This document shows, one piece after another, positions 13,184 to 16,235 of a stretch of 16,235 nucleotides of DNA. The stretch comes from JBDTSW01 sp039930945 (GTDB lineage Bacteria > Actinomycetota > Thermoleophilia > Solirubrobacterales > 70-9). The DNA lies in the NCBI GenBank assembly GCA_039930945.1, contig JBDTSW010000049.1, positions 1-16,235 of the forward strand, in the 5' to 3' direction. Position numbers and translations under genes: made by a program. Each line of letters begins with the position of its first letter. Within the stretch, counting starts at the first letter, position 1. The notes under the pieces were generated by a model. That model did no database searches and was not told the origin of the DNA. It worked only from the letters and a program-made list of their open reading frames with translations.

Positions 13184-14869
13184 CTAGCCCAGCTCCGCCA
13201 GCAGCTCCGCGGCGCGTTCGGCGGCCTCCCCCACCTCGACGCGGGAGTCCTCGCCGCCTCGCCGGACCTGGGTCTCGACTTGGCCCTCGGCGAGGGTGCG
13301 CTTGCCGACGGTCAGCCGCAGCGGGCATCCCAGCAGCTCGGCGTCGGTCAGCTTCTGCCCCGGGCCGGCGTCGCGGTCGTCGAGAATCGCCTCCACGCCA
13401 AGCGCCGCGAGGCCCTCGTAGATGTGCTCGGCCGCCTCCGCGACCTCATCGCCGGCCTTGCCGAGCCCGACCACGTGCACCTGCCAGGGGGCGATCGCGG
13501 CGGGCCAGACGATGCCGCGATCGTCGGCGCCCTGCTCGACGGCCGCGGCGACGATCCGTGCCGGGCCGATCCCATAGCTCCCCATCACGATCGGGTGCTC
13601 CTTGCCCCCCTCGTCGAGGTAGTTCGCGCCCAGCGGCACCGTGTAGCGGGTCCCGAGCTTGAAGATGTTGCCGACCTCGATCGCGGGCTCGATCTCGATC
13701 GGCGTCCCGCCCGGGGCCAGGTCCCCCGCCTCGACTGAGCGGATGTCGAGCTCCTCGAAGCTGAAGTCGCGGCCGGGCTCGACCCCGATCAGGTGGGTGT
13801 CCGGGCGATTCGCACCGCAAAAGTAGCCGCCGCCCTGGATCGCCGCGTCCTTGACGATCGCCACCTCCGCCCCGACCGGGCCGATGAAGCCGGGCGGGCC
13901 GAGGTTGCGCTCGATCTCCTCCGCCGTCGCCTGGCGCGCCGGCTCGCCCAGCGCGTTGGCGAGCTTGATCTCGTTCAGGCAGTGGTCGCCGCGGACCAGG
14001 GCGAGCACGAACCCGCGCTCGGAGGCGACCACCGGGATCGCCTTCAGCGCCGCGCCTTCGGGCACGCCGAGCGCCCCGGCGACCTCGGCGACCGTGGTCA
14101 GGCCGGGGGTGGGCGCCTCGCGGGGCTGGTCGAGCCTCGGCGGCAGCTCCACCGGCTGCGCCCCGGCCGCGGCGACCTCAACGTTGGCCGCATAGCCCGG
14201 GGCCACGGCGACCTCATTCTCCCCGGCGGCGCACGGCGCCATGTACTCGTGCGCGCCGGAGCCGCCCATCATCCCGACGTCGGACTCGACCCGATACCAG
14301 CGCAGCCCGGTGCGGTCGAAGATGCGGTCGTAGGCCTCGATGTGCAGCTCGTAGGAGCGGTCGAGGCCCTCGGCGTCGCGGTCGAAGCTGTAGGAGTCCT
14401 TCATCGTGAACTCGCGAGTGCGCAGCACGCCCGCGCGCGGACGCGGCTCGTCACGCGCCTTGGTCTGTACGTGGTAGAGGATCTTCGGCAGCTCGCGATA
14501 GGAGCGGATATCGCGGGCGATGTGGTAGGTGAGCGCCTCCTCGTGGGTCATCGCCAGCACGTGCGGCGAGCCCTTGCGGTCGTCGAGCTTGAACAGCTCG
14601 TCGATCTCGTAGCGTCCCGTCGCCCGCCAGGGCTCGGCCGGCTGCAGCACCGGCATCAGCATCTCCTCGCCGCCGATCGCGTCGATCTCCTCGCGAATCA
14701 CGGCCTCGACCTTCTTCACCACCCGGTAGCCCGCGGGAAGCCAGGTCCAAAGCCCCGCGCCGAGCTGGCGGATCATCCCGGCGCGGACCATCAGCCGGTG
14801 CGAGAGCGCCTCGGCGTCGGCGGGGTCGTCGCGCAGGGTCGGCAGGAAGTAGCTCGAGAGGCGGGCCAT
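13184..14869 (-). CDS. proS: Prolyl-tRNA synthetase, bacterial type with editing domain
   Basis: The enzyme charges tRNA-Pro in the cytoplasm. The 561-residue length matches bacterial ProRS with the inserted editing (INS) domain. Class II motifs are present. Motif 1 region is GAGLWTWLPAGYRVVKKVE (37-55). Motif 2 is TKARDEPRPRAGVLRTREF (136-154), followed by TMKDSYSFD. Motif 3 is MGSYGIGPARIV (429-440). The INS domain spans roughly 225-390, and Lys276 (LKAIPVV) is probably the conserved editing Lys. The anticodon-binding domain follows from about 463 (WQVHVVGL). ATG 14869 begins the canonical MARLSSYFLPTLRD. A TAGCCT hexamer 8 nt upstream suggests a leaderless transcript. The frame continues upstream to 14974 only through the pseudogene region. 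pgsA follows directly. Confidence 0.97.
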   Translation of the reverse strand: MARLSSYFLPTLRDDPADAEALSHRLMVRAGMIRQLGAGLWTWLPAGYRVVKKVEAVIREEIDAIGGEEMLMPVLQPAEPWRATGRYEIDELFKLDDRKGSPHVLAMTHEEALTYHIARDIRSYRELPKILYHVQTKARDEPRPRAGVLRTREFTMKDSYSFDRDAEGLDRSYELHIEAYDRIFDRTGLRWYRVESDVGMMGGSGAHEYMAPCAAGENEVAVAPGYAANVEVAAAGAQPVELPPRLDQPREAPTPGLTTVAEVAGALGVPEGAALKAIPVVASERGFVLALVRGDHCLNEIKLANALGEPARQATAEEIERNLGPPGFIGPVGAEVAIVKDAAIQGGGYFCGANRPDTHLIGVEPGRDFSFEELDIRSVEAGDLAPGGTPIEIEPAIEVGNIFKLGTRYTVPLGANYLDEGGKEHPIVMGSYGIGPARIVAAAVEQGADDRGIVWPAAIAPWQVHVVGLGKAGDEVAEAAEHIYEGLAALGVEAILDDRDAGPGQKLTDAELLGCPLRLTVGKRTLAEGQVETQVRRGGEDSRVEVGEAAERAAELLAELG

Positions 14870-14883
14870 GGCGCCGCAGGCTA
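14870..14883 (-). promoter_or_regulatory. Candidate leaderless -10 (TAGCCT) of proS
   Basis: On the minus strand, TAGCCT (14883-14878) is followed by 8 nt and then ATG 14869. Hexamer and spacing are identical to those before the thioesterase gene at 7704. No Shine-Dalgarno and no -35 box are visible. Confidence 0.5.
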
Positions 14884-14892
14884 TCGGCGCGC

Positions 14893-14906
14893 TCGCCGCG
14901 CGGCGA
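14893..14906. repeat. Perfect 14-bp palindrome between the LiaF-like pseudogene and proS
   Basis: TCGCCGCGCGGCGA is fully self-complementary. It directly abuts the TAA (14907-14909) ending the pseudogene and lies just upstream of the proS -10. It could be a remnant terminator stem or an operator; no T-tract follows. In a GC-rich genome it may also be chance. Confidence 0.4.
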
Positions 14907-15588
14907 TTACTTCTCGTGCTTGATGTCGACTCCGCCGAACAGCGCCATGGCATCGACGTGCAGACTGGGCGCATTCTCCGGCGGGGGCTGGCCCCGATCG
15001 GTCTTGTCGTCGACGCCGCCGAGCACCGGCGTCGCGCGCACCGTGATACGCCAGCCCTTGGGCACGATCACAGCGACGCCGCCGAACGCAGCGGTGGCCT
15101 TGACCGTGGCCCCCTCCGGCACGGGACGGGCCTATCGCAGGTCGAGCGTGACCCCGCCGAACACGGCGGTGAGCGAGGCGCCGCGGAAGCTCTGCGAGGC
15201 GCTCGCCACCTCGGGCCCGGAGAAGATCCCCGAGGCCCTGAGCGGCTCCTCTCGGGTCCCGCGCCCCGTGGCAGCGAGAGCCCGCTGCGCAACAGCAGCG
15301 CCAAGCCGACGACGATGATCGCGATCGGCCAGACGTAGTCCCAGGCATCGTTGTCGAGGAAGCCGGTCGTGAACGCCAGCAACACCGTCCCCACCGCGAT
15401 CACGATCAGCGGCCCTGCGGCCGACGGCCGTCCCTCCGCGAGCTGGAAGGCGCCGACCGCGATCACGATCAGCGGCCACCAGTCGTCGATCGCCCGGTCG
15501 GCGCTCAGCTTCCGGTCGCGTCGAGCAGGAAGACCACGCCGAAGGCGATCACCACCAGGCCCAGCAGCTCGCGACCGTAGTTCCTCAC
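14907..15588 (-). pseudogene. Broken LiaF-like (YvqF/cell-wall-stress response) membrane protein gene
   Basis: Spliced across frames, this encodes a roughly 225-residue protein with membrane spans followed by the beta-helix-like LiaF C-terminal domain. GTG 15588 opens MRNYGRELLGLVVIAFGVVF and runs to a TGA at 15507-15505. The next frame, one nucleotide away, continues LSADRAIDDWWPLIVIAVG and FWD-like spans to about 15270. Another one-nucleotide shift then gives IFSGPEVASASQSFRGASL and LTAVFGGVTLDLR, ending in TAG (15134-15132). The same frame resumes with VPEGATVKATAAFGG, VPKGWRITV and PVLGGVDDKT, and ends in TAA at 14907. So there are two apparent one-base losses and one in-frame stop. LiaF-type proteins act in envelope-stress signalling. 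The reading is mine by eye; sequencing or assembly errors could mimic it. It follows ispG by 45 bp. Confidence 0.75.
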
Positions 15589-15633
15589 GGTTCGCTCTGA
15601 GTCACGCATCCGAGTCCAAGCACATGCGCCGGC

Positions 15634-16235
15634 TCAGGCGCGGGTGAAGCGGCGGCTCGAGGTGGGCGAGGCCTCCTCGTCGAGCTTCACGGGTTTGCCC
15701 TTGACGGGCTTCAGGAAGGGCTCGGTGATCGGGTCCCTGCCCTCGTCGGCGGCGGCCTCCCTCTCCATCTGCGCGATCCGCTCGGGCGTCAGCTCGCCGG
15801 CGTTCTCCTGCTCGATCTTCGCCAGCGCATCGGCGCCCTCGGCGGCCTCGCGGGCGTCGACGTCGACGCCGCCACCGCTCGAGACCGACTTGTCGATCTC
15901 CTCGAACAGCGCCTCGACCAGGTCATCCTGCGGCACCTTGCGGATCGGCTCGCCGTGGGCGAAGATCAGTCCCTCGTTGCGGGCGCCGGTGATTCCGAAG
16001 TCCGCATGCGAGGCCTCGCCGATGCCGTTGACCGCGCAGCCGAGCACGGCGACCTCGATCGGGTCGCTGTAGGCCTCGAGGCGCTGTTCGATCTCGGCCA
16101 CCACCGTGTCCATGTCGAACTGCAGCCGGCCGCAGGTCGGGCAGGCGATCAGCACCGGGCCGCGCTCGCGCAGCTTCAGCGCCTTGAGGATCTCCCAGGC
16201 GACCTTGACCTCCTCCTCGGCGTGGAAGGTCGAGA
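15634..16235 (-). CDS. ispG: IspG/GcpE, 4-hydroxy-3-methylbut-2-enyl diphosphate synthase (5' end outside window)
   Basis: IspG carries out the penultimate step of the MEP isoprenoid pathway, reducing MEcPP to HMBPP with a [4Fe-4S] cluster. The visible part is the C-terminal 199 residues; the start lies beyond the right edge. All four cluster ligands of the family are present with proper spacing: Cys31 and Cys34 of the visible part (CPTCGR), Cys66 (GCAVNGIGEA) and Glu73. The EVKVAWEILKALKLRERG segment before them is also typical. After the usual end (around KVPQDDLVEALFEEID) the protein runs on for roughly 65 residues. This acidic, Ala/Glu-rich extension, then a basic tail (KPVKGKPVK), ends in SRRFTRA. 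I know no role for it. The stop is TGA at 15636-15634. Confidence 0.95.
   Translation of the reverse strand, partial: STFHAEEEVKVAWEILKALKLRERGPVLIACPTCGRLQFDMDTVVAEIEQRLEAYSDPIEVAVLGCAVNGIGEASHADFGITGARNEGLIFAHGEPIRKVPQDDLVEALFEEIDKSVSSGGGVDVDAREAAEGADALAKIEQENAGELTPERIAQMEREAAADEGRDPITEPFLKPVKGKPVKLDEEASPTSSRRFTRA

Noticed and set aside
13793..14923. 376-codon plus-strand frame opposite proS
   Set aside because: Antisense to proS, with no recognisable domain.
14907..15588. Programmed ribosomal frameshifting in the LiaF-like gene
   Set aside because: No slippery heptamer is seen at either shift, and an in-frame TAG adds a third lesion, so decay or sequence error is simpler.
1..16235. CRISPR array, insertion sequence, phage or defence island
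   Set aside because: No direct-repeat array, transposase, integrase, terminal inverted repeats or known defence domains were seen; the window reads as core chromosome.

Overview
The window is about 16.2 kb of high-GC, gene-dense bacterial chromosome. Gene content points to an actinobacterium: an OdhI/GarA-type FHA protein followed by an FtsR/Rv1828-type MerR regulator, an RsiG-like anti-sigma protein, a WS/DGAT acyltransferase, and several leaderless-looking starts. The short RsiG-like protein and the N-terminally extended FHA protein fit a deep lineage such as Thermoleophilia/Rubrobacteria better than Streptomyces or Mycobacterium. That placement is inferred from recalled families, not from a database search. 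I see no mobile element, CRISPR array, rRNA or tRNA.

Left part (1-8783) has mixed orientation. It starts with the 3' tail of an unidentified plus-strand gene, then a small minus-strand unknown protein. Next on the plus strand come a wax ester synthase/DGAT-type acyltransferase, a two-pore-helix-type ion channel, and a membrane-anchored GH3 glycosidase-like protein joined to the channel by a GTGA overlap. A secreted gluzincin-like metalloprotease (minus) faces the GH3 gene and is divergent from glutamine-dependent NAD+ synthetase (nadE, plus). A hotdog thioesterase (minus) meets nadE at a shared CTAG. It is divergent from a plus-strand protein that combines a sigma-region-4-like HTH, one membrane span and an RskA-like outer domain.

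Right part (8780-16235) is all on the minus strand. In transcription order it reads: ispG (5' end outside the window); a LiaF-like membrane gene broken by two frameshifts and a stop; proS; pgsA; a hairpin; then a near-consensus promoter driving rsiG-like, garA/odhI-like and ftsR-like genes with overlapping or 1-nt spacing; then an SRPBCC protein and an alkyl-DHAP-synthase-like flavoprotein joined by another GTGA overlap.

Themes: housekeeping (isoprenoid, tRNA charging, phospholipid head group, NAD) is interleaved with lipid enzymes and with a compact regulatory operon. If the rsiG assignment holds, that operon links a predicted c-di-GMP-responsive anti-sigma factor, a Ser/Thr-kinase-controlled FHA switch of central metabolism and a cell-division regulator. 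A second theme is promoter architecture: at least four genes have a TAGnCT hexamer 8-9 nt before the start codon, as expected for leaderless transcripts.
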